This document shows, in pieces, positions 17,910 through 27,338 of a DNA stretch of 64,000 nucleotides (position 1 is the stretch's first letter; every line of letters begins with the position of its first letter). This DNA comes from Periweissella fabalis (GTDB taxonomy: Bacteria > Bacillota > Bacilli > Lactobacillales > Lactobacillaceae): the NCBI RefSeq assembly GCF_012396505.1, contig NZ_JAAXPN010000006.1, positions 49,403 to 113,402 of the forward strand, read 5' to 3'. The position numbers were made by a program, and so were the translations under genes. Below the pieces are notes generated by a model. It was not told the origin of the DNA. It made no database searches and saw nothing but the letters and a program-made list of their open reading frames with translations.

Positions 17910-19457
17910 ATGGCCAATAAAGAATTCGACAAAATTCTCGTGCTTGATTTTGGTAGTCAATACAATCAATTGATTACTCGCCGTATTCGTGAGTTCGGTG
18001 TCTTCTCTGAATTAAAATCACACAAACTTACTGCCGATGAGATTAAGGCAATTAACCCTAAAGCAATCATCTTCTCAGGTGGTCCTAATTCAGTTTATGC
18101 TGAGGATGCCTTCAAGATTGATCCAGCTATCTGGGAATTAGGTTTACCTATTCTTGGAATTTGTTATGGTATGCAATTGATGGCCCACGACCTTCCAGGT
18201 GGTGAGGTTCTCGGTGCCAAAGATCAAGAATACGGAGTTACAGATATTAATATTACTGTTCCTTCAACACCATTGTTTGCTAACACACCAGAAGAGCAAG
18301 TTGTATTAATGAGCCATGGTGACAAAGTTACTAAGTTACCAGATGGTTTTGAACCAGTTGCAGTATCTGCTAACACGCCATTTGCAGCTATCCAAAACTT
18401 AGAAAAAAACTTCTTTGGAATTCAATTCCACCCCGAAGTTCGACACTCAGTTTACGGAAATGATCTTCTTAAGAACTTTGTCTTCAACATTGCTGGTGCT
18501 ACTGCTAACTGGTCAATGGACGATTTCATTGCTGAAACGATTGCTGAAATTCGTGAAACAGTTGGGGACAAAAAAGTCCTTCTTGGGCTTTCAGGTGGGG
18601 TTGATTCATCTGTTGTTGGGGTCTTACTCCAAAAAGCTATCGGTGATCAATTAACTTGTATCTTCGTTGATCACGGTTTACTCCGTAAGGGTGAAGCTGA
18701 ACAAGTTATGGCTGACCTCGGGACTGGATTTGGATTAAATATTATCAAAGTTGACGCCCAAAAACGTTTCCTTGATAAATTAGCCGGGGTTACTGATCCT
18801 GAACAAAAACGTAAAATTATTGGTCGTGAATTCGTTGAAGTGTTCAACGATGAAGCCTTCAAACTTGAAGATGTTGACTTCTTAGCACAAGGTACCCTTT
18901 ACACTGATATCATCGAATCAGGTACTGATACTGCCCAAACTATTAAGTCCCACCACAATGTTGGTGGTCTTCCAAAAGAAATGACTTTCAAATTAATTGA
19001 ACCAATGAAGACCCTCTTCAAGGATGAAGTTCGTGCCATTGGTGAAAAGCTTGAAATTCCACATCACCTTGTATGGCGACAACCATTCCCAGGTCCTGGG
19101 CTTGGTATTCGGGTGCTTGGTGAAATAACGGAAGATAAATTAGAAATCGTTCGCGATACTGATGCAATCTTACGTGAAGAAATTGCTGCTCATGGTCTTG
19201 AAAGTGAAATCTGGCAATACTTCACCGTTCTTACTGGAATTCGTTCCGTTGGAGTGATGGGTGATGGCCGGACATACGATTACACAATTGCTTTACGTGG
19301 GGTAACTTCTATTGATGGAATGACTGCATCATTTGCAAAAATTCCATGGGAAGTTCTTGAAGATATTTCAATTCGCATTGTAAACGAAGTCGATCACGTT
19401 AACCGCGTCGTCTACGATATTACAAGTAAGCCACCTGCAACTATTGAATGGGAATAG
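17910..19457 (+). CDS. guaA: GMP synthase (glutamine-hydrolysing)
   Basis: A 515-residue enzyme converting XMP, ATP and glutamine to GMP. The N-terminal class I glutamine amidotransferase domain has its nucleophile Cys in ILGICYGMQ near residue 85 and the His-Glu pair in QFHPEV. The ATP-pyrophosphatase P-loop GLSGGVDSS lies near residue 226, and the C-terminal dimerisation domain ends [15 protein letters not shown] precedes the ATG. Second gene of the guaB-guaA operon, ending in a long palindromic terminator. Confidence 0.97.
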   Translation: MANKEFDKILVLDFGSQYNQLITRRIREFGVFSELKSHKLTADEIKAINPKAIIFSGGPNSVYAEDAFKIDPAIWELGLPILGICYGMQLMAHDLPGGEVLGAKDQEYGVTDINITVPSTPLFANTPEEQVVLMSHGDKVTKLPDGFEPVAVSANTPFAAIQNLEKNFFGIQFHPEVRHSVYGNDLLKNFVFNIAGATANWSMDDFIAETIAEIRETVGDKKVLLGLSGGVDSSVVGVLLQKAIGDQLTCIFVDHGLLRKGEAEQVMADLGTGFGLNIIKVDAQKRFLDKLAGVTDPEQKRKIIGREFVEVFNDEAFKLEDVDFLAQGTLYTDIIESGTDTAQTIKSHHNVGGLPKEMTFKLIEPMKTLFKDEVRAIGEKLEIPHHLVWRQPFPGPGLGIRVLGEITEDKLEIVRDTDAILREEIAAHGLESEIWQYFTVLTGIRSVGVMGDGRTYDYTIALRGVTSIDGMTASFAKIPWEVLEDISIRIVNEVDHVNRVVYDITSKPPATIEWE

Positions 19458-19555
19458 TCATTAGGTAAACTAATTCTACACAAAATAGGACTGATGAATC
19501 TGAAATTAGATACTTTAGTGATAGTTTACTTATAGAACGTGTTTCAAAAGGCAGA

Positions 19556-19616
19556 TATGACATAAGAAAATCCCGACTGAATTTTTTGAATTCAGTCGGG
19601 ATTTTCTTATGTCATA
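19556..19616. terminator. 28-bp perfect palindrome, bidirectional terminator
   Basis: Arms 19556-19583 and 19589-19616 are perfectly complementary around a five-base loop (TTTTG). It lies between the convergent guaA and glycerophosphodiester phosphodiesterase genes. The stem is much longer than needed for an intrinsic terminator. Confidence 0.8.
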
Positions 19617-19674
19617 CCGTATCTACACGCCTTTTAAAAAATTATAAAACCTAACCTCTATAAAATTGCCGTAT

Positions 19675-20412
19675 TTATCTTTCTAAAAACTTATTACGAA
19701 CTTGTATGGCTCGTGCGGGATAGTCTGTATGAAATGCTTCAACGCTATAATCGAAACACTTCATCATCTCACATTCGTCATTAACAGTCCAAGGACGAAT
19801 ATATTTACTGTAATTAATTATCTTAGTCTCTGATTTACAAAGCCATTCAAAAGACGGATGAATACTATCAATTAATGTTAAATATTTTGAAAATAATATA
19901 GTAAATTTATCACCTACCATTATCCAAGCCTTCTTAGTTACAGGATCTATTTTTTCAAGGCGTTCTAATGTCAACGGATTAAAACTAGAATAAATTAATT
20001 CAAAGTTTAGTTGTTTCTTTTGAATTAAATCAACTAGCTTTTCTTCAATGCCGGGATAATCATTTTGATCTGTTTTTAATTCAATATTTAACGTGCCTGT
20101 AAAACCAACTTCCGTTAACAAATTTAGCACTTCTATAAACGTCGGAATTTTTTCATCTGCATACTCGCTTGAAAACGAACTACCAGCGTCGTAAGCTTTT
20201 AATTCTTTTACAGTCATCTCGCCAACGAGACCCTCACCGTCTGTTGTCCGATCAATTGATTCATCGTGAATGACAACTAACTGACCATCCTTTGACAACT
20301 GCACATCCAATTCGATACCATCACTTCCTACCCGCACGGCTTCTCTAAAAGCTACTAATGTATTTTCGGGATGTGTTCCTTTACTACCACGATGAGCAAA
20401 AATTTTAGTCAT
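19675..20412 (-). CDS. ugpQ: Glycerophosphodiester phosphodiesterase
   Basis: A 245-residue GDPD-family enzyme hydrolysing glycerophosphodiesters to glycerol-3-phosphate and an alcohol. The N-terminal FAHRGSKGTHPENT motif, the metal-binding GIELDVQLSKDG and the catalytic VIHDESIDRTT are all present. There is no signal peptide, so it should be cytoplasmic and act on imported diesters. Last gene of the ugpC-ugpA-ugpE-ugpB-ugpQ unit, 16 bases after ugpB. Confidence 0.93.
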   Translation of the reverse strand: MTKIFAHRGSKGTHPENTLVAFREAVRVGSDGIELDVQLSKDGQLVVIHDESIDRTTDGEGLVGEMTVKELKAYDAGSSFSSEYADEKIPTFIEVLNLLTEVGFTGTLNIELKTDQNDYPGIEEKLVDLIQKKQLNFELIYSSFNPLTLERLEKIDPVTKKAWIMVGDKFTILFSKYLTLIDSIHPSFEWLCKSETKIINYSKYIRPWTVNDECEMMKCFDYSVEAFHTDYPARAIQVRNKFLER

Positions 20413-20428
20413 AATAACTCATCCTTTC

Positions 20429-21772
20429 CTATTTTATTTTCCCATTTGCCTGATTTGATTGTAATAATGCACTATTTACATCGGTAGTAACCTGGTTTAA
20501 TGTTTGCTTAACATTCGCACCATTGAAGATACTGTCCATTCCAGCTTCCTCAATTGAACGTGCTTGTGTAATTACATTTGTTAATACCCCTTGAGTTTGT
20601 GGCACAATTTTTGTATCGTGCAATTGATTAGCTGCGACTTGTAGTTCGGGATTTTTAGCATATGCTTGCTTCATTACTGCTTGGTTATATGCCAATTTAT
20701 TTGCTGGAAAGTAACCCGTTGCTAAAGACCATTCAGCTTGGCTAGATGGTTTTAACATAAATTTCATGAAATCCCAGGCACCATCTGTTTCAGCTGTAGA
20801 CTTTCCTTTAGTTACCCAGACACTCGCCCCACCAATTGCAACTCCTGTACGGGTTTTCTTATTTGCAGGAATTGGTAAATACCCAATTCCGACGTGGAAT
20901 TTTGCAGCTTTGAAAATTTGATTTGCTGATGATGAAGATGCTAAAATCATTGCTACATTTTGATTTAAAAAGCCTGCAGTAAGATCATTAGCATTTGTTG
21001 AATAGTTAATAGCGGTACCATTTTTAAGCATATTTTGTACCCAAGTTAACATGTACTGGGTATCATCGTTATTAAATGCTACTTTAGTTGGAACCCCTGT
21101 TTTACCATTATTATTATTCATTAACAAGTTGCCTTCATTTGCAATTAATTCTTCAAACAACCATCCATATACTTGAAGACTAAATGACTTTGTCTTGATA
21201 CCTTTGGCTTTTAACTTGCGACCAACATCGGCAATTTGTTCATACGTTGTTGGAAATGTATTATAACCAACTGATTTTAATACATCCTTGTTATAAAACA
21301 ATACAGGAGTTGAACTATTAAACGGAATTGATTGTAATTTACCATTCACACTATAATAAGTTGAAATTGGTTTTTCAATATTATTCAAACTCATCCCATC
21401 GCGTTCGAATAATTTATACGCAGGAATATAATTTTTATTATCAATCATTGTTTGTGTTCCCACTTCTGGAACTTGAACAAGGTCAGGTGCAGAGGAACTT
21501 CCAGCTACACTTTGGTATTTTGCCAAAGTTTCAGGATATATTCCTTGAAAACTTGGAATAACCTCATACTTGGTTTGAGATTTGTTATATTCTGCTACTA
21601 ATTTTTCTAAAGCAACTTTATTGACCCCACCCATTGCGTGCCAAAAAGTTACTACTTGTCGATGATCTTTCGTTTTCGTATTGGCATGTACATTGGCAAT
21701 TTGCAAGCCAATCGCACAAACAGTGGCAACACCTAATATTAAATATAGAATTCTGAAAATCTTCTTAGACAC
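20429..21772 (-). CDS. ugpB: Extracellular solute-binding protein, UgpB-like
   Basis: A 447-residue binding protein for an ABC importer, most like glycerol-3-phosphate/glycerophosphodiester receptors. TFWHAMGGVNKVALEKLV at the start of the mature domain is typical. The N-terminus is a hydrophobic signal segment (residues about 5-30). The Cys in it is preceded by Val, which does not fit a lipobox, so the protein is either released or held by an uncleaved helix rather than being a normal lipoprotein. It lies between permease and phosphodiesterase genes of the same operon. Confidence 0.85.
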   Translation of the reverse strand: MSKKIFRILYLILGVATVCAIGLQIANVHANTKTKDHRQVVTFWHAMGGVNKVALEKLVAEYNKSQTKYEVIPSFQGIYPETLAKYQSVAGSSSAPDLVQVPEVGTQTMIDNKNYIPAYKLFERDGMSLNNIEKPISTYYSVNGKLQSIPFNSSTPVLFYNKDVLKSVGYNTFPTTYEQIADVGRKLKAKGIKTKSFSLQVYGWLFEELIANEGNLLMNNNNGKTGVPTKVAFNNDDTQYMLTWVQNMLKNGTAINYSTNANDLTAGFLNQNVAMILASSSSANQIFKAAKFHVGIGYLPIPANKKTRTGVAIGGASVWVTKGKSTAETDGAWDFMKFMLKPSSQAEWSLATGYFPANKLAYNQAVMKQAYAKNPELQVAANQLHDTKIVPQTQGVLTNVITQARSIEEAGMDSIFNGANVKQTLNQVTTDVNSALLQSNQANGKIK

Positions 21773-21783
21773 GTGCTTTTCTC

Positions 21784-22605
21784 CTATTTAACTGCACCTT
21801 CAGCCAAACCTTCTTGTAAACGTTTTTGACTTAAGTAAAGAATAATCAATGTTGGTAAAGCCACAATTACTGCTGAAGCCATCACGACTCCCCATTCTGT
21901 TAAAGCTTCTTCTGATTGAATTTGTCGCAAGCCGATTTGGACAGTCCGAACATTATTATTTGAAGAGACAAGCAATGGCCATAAATACATGTTCCAAGCC
22001 CCTAAAAATTGGTAGATTCCTAGGGTAATAAGACTTTGTTTGGAAATTGGCATCACCACATCTTTATAAATCTTCCAGTGATTAAACCCATTTACTTTAC
22101 TAGCCTCAATTAATTCGTTTGGAATTTGCTTAAATGTTTGTCGCAAGAAAAATGTTGAAAATGCTGATGCCAAAGATGGTAATGCCATTCCAAAATAGGA
22201 ATCAATTAAATGCATTTCTTTAATTGTTTGGAAATTGGCAATAAATGTTGCTTCAAAAGGTACCATCATCGTCATTAAAAAGATGAAAAATAGAGGTTCT
22301 TTCCATTTAAAATTCAAAAAAACAAAAGCATAAGCTGCTAAACTACTTACGATTAACTGACCACTAACGATGAGCAAAGATGTTACTGTTGAATTAATCA
22401 TCATTCGTGGAACATTTGCATTTTGAAATGCTTTCACATAATTTTCAAAATTTAAACTCTTTGGAAATAATGAACCGCTTAAATAATCAACTCCAGGAAT
22501 AAAACTAATCATTATACCTGAAAGAATCGGTAAAATATAAAGTAATGCTAAGACAATTAAAATAAAATACAGAATGCCAATTTGCCATTTATTCGATTTA
22601 ATCAT
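21784..22605 (-). CDS. ugpE: ABC transporter permease, UgpE-like
   Basis: A 273-residue inner permease (MalG/CUT1 type) with six membrane helices. The cytoplasmic EAA loop reads EASKVNGFNHWKIYKDVVMPIS. Its start overlaps the ugpA stop by four bases (coordinates 22602-22605). It forms the translocation pore with UgpA and docks on the UgpC ATPase. Confidence 0.88.
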   Translation of the reverse strand: MIKSNKWQIGILYFILIVLALLYILPILSGIMISFIPGVDYLSGSLFPKSLNFENYVKAFQNANVPRMMINSTVTSLLIVSGQLIVSSLAAYAFVFLNFKWKEPLFFIFLMTMMVPFEATFIANFQTIKEMHLIDSYFGMALPSLASAFSTFFLRQTFKQIPNELIEASKVNGFNHWKIYKDVVMPISKQSLITLGIYQFLGAWNMYLWPLLVSSNNNVRTVQIGLRQIQSEEALTEWGVVMASAVIVALPTLIILYLSQKRLQEGLAEGAVK

Positions 22606-23522
22606 TGGTAGTGTACCTTACTTTCACTAAATTTTGTTTGAACTAATGTAATAACTACAATGATAATAAATAAAATTACCGCTTCAGCACTCGCACGTCC
22701 ACTGTTCAAATTAATGAATGAATCTTGATAGATTTGATAAACAAGGGTATTAGTCGCATTATTTGGTCCTCCTTTGGTCAACAAATCAATTTGACCAAAT
22801 GCTTGGAAAGCGTTGATAATACTTACAGTAATAACAAAATAAAATGTTGGTGAAAGAATTGGGATAATCACTTTCCGCATTAAATATGTTTTTTTCACAC
22901 CTTGAACTGCTGCTGCTTCAAATAATGAAGAATCAATCGATTGAATTGCACCTAAAAAAATAATATAGATAAAACCAATATTCATCCAAATAGTCGCAAA
23001 TGAGACCGCATAGATAGCATACTTAGGATCTGTTAACCAACCAATTGGTTTTTGACCCAAAAAGAGCATTAATTTATTCAAATAACCATTTACTGGATTA
23101 AACATAAATTGCCAAAATATTGATGAAGCGGCTACGGAAATCCCCATCGTTGAAGAAAAAATAAGTCGGAAAAAAGCCATACCACGTAATTCTTCACTAG
23201 TTAAAAAAGCTAACAAGAATCCAATAATGACCGTTAGTGGGACTGTTACTAACACAAAAATAATGGTTGATTCAAACCCAGTTTGAAATACACTTGATTT
23301 AATTGCTGTTACATAATTCTCAATAGCAGCAAAAGCAACAAGTTTTGAACCAGTACTAGTTAGAAATAAGCTTGTATAAATGGTTTTTAACATTGGATAA
23401 AAAATAAACAAACTAAATACTATAATCGATGGTAATAAAAATAACAACGCTACTTTTAAGTCTTTTACATCAAAATTTTTAGTATTTCCATGTTTACTTT
23501 CTGATAATAATTTATTTTGCAT
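22602..23522 (-). CDS. ugpA: ABC transporter permease, UgpA-like
   Basis: A 306-residue permease of the MalF/CUT1 type with about six helices and an EAA loop (EAAAVQGVKKTYLMRKVIIPIL). An ATG 12 bases upstream (23534) is in frame but directly abuts GAGG; the ATG at 23522 is 12 bases from it, so I prefer it without certainty. It overlaps the ugpC 3' end by 11 bases. Second gene of the operon. Confidence 0.87.
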   Translation of the reverse strand: MQNKLLSESKHGNTKNFDVKDLKVALLFLLPSIIVFSLFIFYPMLKTIYTSLFLTSTGSKLVAFAAIENYVTAIKSSVFQTGFESTIIFVLVTVPLTVIIGFLLAFLTSEELRGMAFFRLIFSSTMGISVAASSIFWQFMFNPVNGYLNKLMLFLGQKPIGWLTDPKYAIYAVSFATIWMNIGFIYIIFLGAIQSIDSSLFEAAAVQGVKKTYLMRKVIIPILSPTFYFVITVSIINAFQAFGQIDLLTKGGPNNATNTLVYQIYQDSFINLNSGRASAEAVILFIIIVVITLVQTKFSESKVHYQ

Positions 23523-24636
23523 TAGCCAACACATCCTCTGCCATACTTACTTGCTTTATGTCAAAAATACGTTGCTTAGTTGTGATTTCAAATAGATGGA
23601 TATTCATCAAATCTACCTCAAAATAAATTTTCTGACCTAATTCAAATGATTGTTGGCCTTTTAATTTAGCAACCATTTTATGTTCTAAATAAGAAAATAT
23701 AACAATTGTTTCATTACCTAATTGTTCTACATTGATTACCGTACCTGCTAAATGAGAATTTACTACTTCAGAAATGTGCAAATGTTCAGGTCGAATTCCC
23801 AATTTAACAGCCTGATGTTGACTTAGAGAATTTACTTGAGTTAGTGTTAATGGAATATTTACTTCGTGATTATTATCAGTAAGCACATTTCCTAAACGAT
23901 TTAATGTAAAAAAATTCATTTTTGGTGTACCGATAAATCCAGCAACAAATTTGTTAGCTGGATTATTGTAAACCTCTAAAGGTGTGCCCACCTGTTGTAT
24001 TGCACCGTCATTTAAGACAGCAATTCTATCCCCCATTGTCATAGCTTCTGTTTGATCATGTGTAACATAGATAATAGTTATACCTAAGTTTCGTTGTAAT
24101 TCTTTTATTTGTGTACGCATTTTTTCACGTAATTCTGCATCCAAGTTTGATAATGGTTCGTCCATCAAACATACTTTACGCCTACTTGCTATTGCGCGAG
24201 CTAATGCAACACGTTGCCGTTGCCCACCTGATAAATGTTTCGGTCTACGATCCATATATTCTTCTAAGTTTGTCAATTTCACCGCTTCGTTCAATCTATC
24301 TTGCAATTCTTTTTTAGATAATTTTTTCGTATCTAAACCAAATAAAATATTTTCACGAACTGATAAATGTGGAAATAATGCATAACTTTGGAAAACCATT
24401 GATATGTTGTGATCTTGTGGTGATAACTGACTAACATTACGTCCGTCAATATAAATATCACCACCTCGAACAGTTTCAAGACCTGCAATCATTCGTAATA
24501 ACGTACTCTTTCCACATCCCGAAGGACCAACCAAAACAAAAAATTCCTTATCGTCGATAGTTAAATTAATATCTGATAAAACTTTCTCATGGTTTTCGTA
24601 GGATTTTGATAAATGTTGCAGCTGAATTAATGGCAT
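23512..24636 (-). CDS. ugpC: ABC transporter ATP-binding protein, UgpC/MsmK-like
   Basis: A 374-residue sugar-type ABC ATPase. Walker A GPSGCGKST is at about residues 37-45, signature LSGGQRQRVALA, Walker B VCLMDEPLSNLD and VTHDQTEAMT. A C-terminal regulatory OB domain follows (GIRPEHL). Such ATPases can serve several CUT1 importers; operon position points to UgpA-UgpE-UgpB. AAGGAG precedes the ATG. First gene of the operon; an imperfect palindrome lies about 60 bases upstream. Confidence 0.9.
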   Translation of the reverse strand: MPLIQLQHLSKSYENHEKVLSDINLTIDDKEFFVLVGPSGCGKSTLLRMIAGLETVRGGDIYIDGRNVSQLSPQDHNISMVFQSYALFPHLSVRENILFGLDTKKLSKKELQDRLNEAVKLTNLEEYMDRRPKHLSGGQRQRVALARAIASRRKVCLMDEPLSNLDAELREKMRTQIKELQRNLGITIIYVTHDQTEAMTMGDRIAVLNDGAIQQVGTPLEVYNNPANKFVAGFIGTPKMNFFTLNRLGNVLTDNNHEVNIPLTLTQVNSLSQHQAVKLGIRPEHLHISEVVNSHLAGTVINVEQLGNETIVIFSYLEHKMVAKLKGQQSFELGQKIYFEVDLMNIHLFEITTKQRIFDIKQVSMAEDVLANAK

Positions 24637-24695
24637 TACTATAGCTCCTTTTTTCTTATTGTCTTTAAGATATCATCCCTTTGTAAAAAAGAAAC

Positions 24696-24730
24696 TTACA
24701 ACAGGTAAATATCCGCTACACCTTTTGTAA
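24696..24730. promoter_or_regulatory. Imperfect inverted repeat upstream of ugpC
   Basis: TTACAA-C-AGGT at 24696-24706 is matched by ACCT-T-TTGTAA at 24720-24730: ten paired positions with one mismatch and a 13-base centre. An additional TTTGTAAA lies at 24680-24687. This could be an operator or mRNA hairpin controlling the ugp operon; no regulator gene is adjacent. Confidence 0.3.
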
Positions 24731-24843
24731 AATGAAATCTTAAGAAAATAGTATTTTTTTATAAACTTTTTCGAAAAATTAACAAAAATAATGCTATTTT
24801 GCAATAATATGCTCTCCACTTACTTAAAACTACATAATAAAAA

Positions 24844-24876
24844 AACCTTGAATTAGATTTGTTCTAATTCAAGGTT
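24844..24876 (-). terminator. Intrinsic terminator downstream of the 146-residue hypothetical gene
   Basis: 14-bp perfect inverted repeat (AACCTTGAATTAGA) with a five-base loop, followed on the minus strand by a run of T. Confidence 0.82.
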
Positions 24877-24910
24877 ATTAGTTTAACTTATAAGTCTTTT
24901 TAATTTATTT

Positions 24911-25351
24911 CTAATTTGAAAACACTTCACTAGCAACGTCCCGTTGATCACCTTGACTGTCTTTAACACAGTTTGCGAGTAAGCGTTTTGAAATTTCCAA
25001 TGAAAAATCACCTTTATCTTCATCGCTCACATTCATCGTTTGCAATAATCGATAATGAAATTCATTTAAGCTTGGCTTGGGTAGACCAGCCGCACAATCT
25101 TTGGTAACTTTCATTAAAAATAAGCCAATATTTATTTTGTCTTCTGCACCTAAATCTTGCTTTAGAATACTAAAGTTTATATCAAATAATAAATCACCAG
25201 CTCCACTATATTCTTCAATTAGCTTAATCATTAATGAACGCATCGCTTCGCTTTGTGTCACTAAGTCTGCTGTAACTTGATCTTGTAATTCAATTTTTTG
25301 TTCAAGTTTATCTAACCGTTCCTCTAATGATTCTATTGTTACTGCGTCCAT
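24911..25351 (-). CDS. Hypothetical protein with N-terminal coiled coil
   Basis: A 146-residue soluble protein I do not recognise. Residues about 5-35 show a heptad-like pattern (LEERLDKLEQKIELQDQV) and should form a coiled coil. The rest looks alpha-helical and acidic, with no membrane segment, signal peptide or metal motif. A strong Shine-Dalgarno (AAGGGGGGAG) precedes the ATG and a clear terminator follows, so it is a real single-gene unit. Confidence 0.75.
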   Translation of the reverse strand: MDAVTIESLEERLDKLEQKIELQDQVTADLVTQSEAMRSLMIKLIEEYSGAGDLLFDINFSILKQDLGAEDKINIGLFLMKVTKDCAAGLPKPSLNEFHYRLLQTMNVSDEDKGDFSLEISKRLLANCVKDSQGDQRDVASEVFSN

Positions 25352-25522
25352 TTAGCTCCCCCCTTATGCCGTATTGAACCTACTAAATAATTTAAATGTG
25401 TCAATTAAATCATTCATTACCTATAATAATATCACTTTAATAAAAAATAAGCATATCTAACCTATTAAATACAATTAAAAATCACTATTAAAGCAACTGT
25501 TTAAGAATTTTTACTATAAACC

Positions 25523-26110
25523 CTATTTATGGGCTTCCCAAACACATTCGCCTAGTTGCATTTTTGAAAAATGGGCCGTAAAACTTGAATCTTCCGGACT
25601 ACATGCATAGACGCCAAATTTAATCGTTTGATCTCCATGTTTTAAGTGTGCAATGCGCATTTGATGATAAATTTGTCCATCAAATGAATATTCTAAACGA
25701 TAATCACTTGCACGGCGGCTTAAACGATACCAAATCGCTTTATGCTCGGTTGAAACATCCATCGTTGCCCAATCAGAATAGCCTTCATTGGTTACCACAC
25801 TGCCTAAGCGTTGAAACTCTTCATTTTCGTATTCGGTTGATGATTTTAACCAGTTATCACTATCTAAATACAAGACAATTCCACATTGATCAAAGCGTTG
25901 GTGGGTTTTAAATTCCGTTTTAACAGCAAAAGAAAAATATTGCTCGGCCGTCGTCATTTGTAAAACCGGTGCATTATCATTTTGAAAGCCATAATACGTC
26001 CGTTGCCATAAATCTGTATGGGGTGCAGTTGTAATATCAATTGTTGTAGCCGTAATCTTGGCCGCTTGTGGTTGGCGCATCCAAACTAGTTCTTGTGTGT
26101 TAAATTCCAT
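25523..26110 (-). CDS. DUF1349 domain protein
   Basis: A 195-residue protein matching the DUF1349 family, a concanavalin-like beta-sandwich found in proteins such as YesU. WLKSSTEYEN, the SVVTNEGYSDWAT segment and GVYACSPEDSSFTAHF are typical. Function is unknown; a carbohydrate-related role is often assumed. No signal peptide. AAAGGAG is 7 bases before the ATG. It follows the DUF2798 gene by about 70 bases and is probably in the same unit. Confidence 0.8.
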   Translation of the reverse strand: MEFNTQELVWMRQPQAAKITATTIDITTAPHTDLWQRTYYGFQNDNAPVLQMTTAEQYFSFAVKTEFKTHQRFDQCGIVLYLDSDNWLKSSTEYENEEFQRLGSVVTNEGYSDWATMDVSTEHKAIWYRLSRRASDYRLEYSFDGQIYHQMRIAHLKHGDQTIKFGVYACSPEDSSFTAHFSKMQLGECVWEAHK

Positions 26111-26181
26111 GAGTTAACTCCTTTGAGAACTTTCTCTATTATGCACCTCCCATTATAAATTAGCCTTACGGTAAATTAAAG

Positions 26182-26394
26182 CTATTTCAATGAACCTGTA
26201 CGTACAAGTAGTTTTTGAACTAACCATGGAGTTAAATAGCTCAATGGTAAAATACATATGAATGCTATCAACCAGGCATGTAACCACACGCCCCATGCGA
26301 TTGTCAGAAATTGTGGATGACTGACGTAATAAAAAATCAATGATAAAACGCCGGTATTAATGATGCCGATAATTATTTTAGTGACGTGCTTCAT
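26182..26394 (-). CDS. DUF2798 small membrane protein
   Basis: A 70-residue protein with two membrane helices fitting DUF2798 (NTGVLSLIF... and WLHAWLIAFICILPLSYLTPWLVQKL). Function unknown. A longer frame starts 45 bases upstream, but AAGGAG is 9 bases before the ATG at 26394, so this start is preferred. It overlaps the SDR gene end by 17 bases, showing tight coupling. Confidence 0.72.
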   Translation of the reverse strand: MKHVTKIIIGIINTGVLSLIFYYVSHPQFLTIAWGVWLHAWLIAFICILPLSYLTPWLVQKLLVRTGSLK

Positions 26395-27238
26395 GATTAA
26401 CCACTCCTTGAGCAAATGTCGGATATTGCAACTGCCCACCGTTAGCTAACCATTTAGCATTACTAACACCGCGTTCAAAGGGCTGGGCTGGAATAAAGCT
26501 TGGGGCTTGTGGGCTGTGCATAACTTGTGCATAAAGCTGTGACCATGTTTCGTTTGCCATTGGTTGGTTATCCACAATGTTATACACACCTTGTGGTAAT
26601 GTTAAGGCTTGCATTGCTGCTTGAACCGCATCATTAATGTGGATAAATGAAGTTATCCCCAAGCTCAAAGTTAATTCCCCCGCTGCCATCTGTTGATTAA
26701 TTAAATTACCTTGATCGTACCACGTCCCGGGACCATATAATGTGCCATATCGTAGAATTGTCCACAAGGGTAATGTTTTAACCGCTTTTTCGAGTGCTAA
26801 AATCCCATTAACCGTCGTTTGCCGTGGGGCTGGTGCAGTAATATCTAACGGAGTCTCCTCCGTGGCCAAGTTATCCCCAGGTGCATAACTCCAGGCAATA
26901 CTTTGTGCGATAATTTGCTTAACTCCGACAAGTTGGGCCGCTTGGACCAAATTTCGGGTCCCAATCGTGCGTACATGGGCATTAGCTGCCGAGCTCCCAT
27001 CCTTTAACGCCGTAACTTGATGCATAATCACTGTTGGTTTAAACGTAACTAAAGCCGCTTTAACATCATCATAGACTAAAATATCACCTTTAAAGGCCGT
27101 TATTCCGGCAGCGTCTAAACGTTGTACGCCGTGCTCTGAAGTCGTTAATCCTCCCACTTCATAACCTAACTTAAGTAATGCTTTACCTAATTGAAAACCG
27201 ATTAATCCTGTAGCGCCTGTAATAAAAATTCGTTGCAT
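26378..27238 (-). CDS. NAD(P)-dependent epimerase/dehydratase-like SDR protein
   Basis: A 286-residue extended short-chain dehydrogenase/reductase. The dinucleotide-binding motif GATGLIG is at residues 7-13. The usual YxxxK catalytic pair is not evident: the expected region reads AWSYAPGDN, followed later by LRYGTLYGPGTWYD. It may be an atypical SDR or bind a nucleotide without standard catalysis. CGGAGG precedes the ATG. First gene of a unit with DUF2798 and DUF1349 genes, divergent from a MocR regulator that probably controls it. Confidence 0.8.
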   Translation of the reverse strand: MQRIFITGATGLIGFQLGKALLKLGYEVGGLTTSEHGVQRLDAAGITAFKGDILVYDDVKAALVTFKPTVIMHQVTALKDGSSAANAHVRTIGTRNLVQAAQLVGVKQIIAQSIAWSYAPGDNLATEETPLDITAPAPRQTTVNGILALEKAVKTLPLWTILRYGTLYGPGTWYDQGNLINQQMAAGELTLSLGITSFIHINDAVQAAMQALTLPQGVYNIVDNQPMANETWSQLYAQVMHSPQAPSFIPAQPFERGVSNAKWLANGGQLQYPTFAQGVVNHEARH

Positions 27239-27251
27239 GTTCTGACCTCCG

Positions 27252-27311
27252 TTATTGTCTAAAACTATTTTAAAGTCCTTTCTACTGGGCTACAATGGAC
27301 TTATTATCTAA
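27252..27311. promoter_or_regulatory. Repeats in the divergent SDR/mocR promoter region
   Basis: TTATTGTCTAA (27252-27262) recurs as TTATTATCTAA (27301-27311), a direct repeat with one mismatch 49 bases apart. Between them AAGTCC (27273-27278) and GGACTT (27297-27302) form a 6-bp inverted repeat flanking TACAAT (27291-27296), a possible -10 element. MocR regulators commonly bind direct repeats in such divergent regions, so this is the likely operator. Confidence 0.4.
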
Positions 27312-27338
27312 CTGTCTGGGTACAGAAAGGAATTGCTG

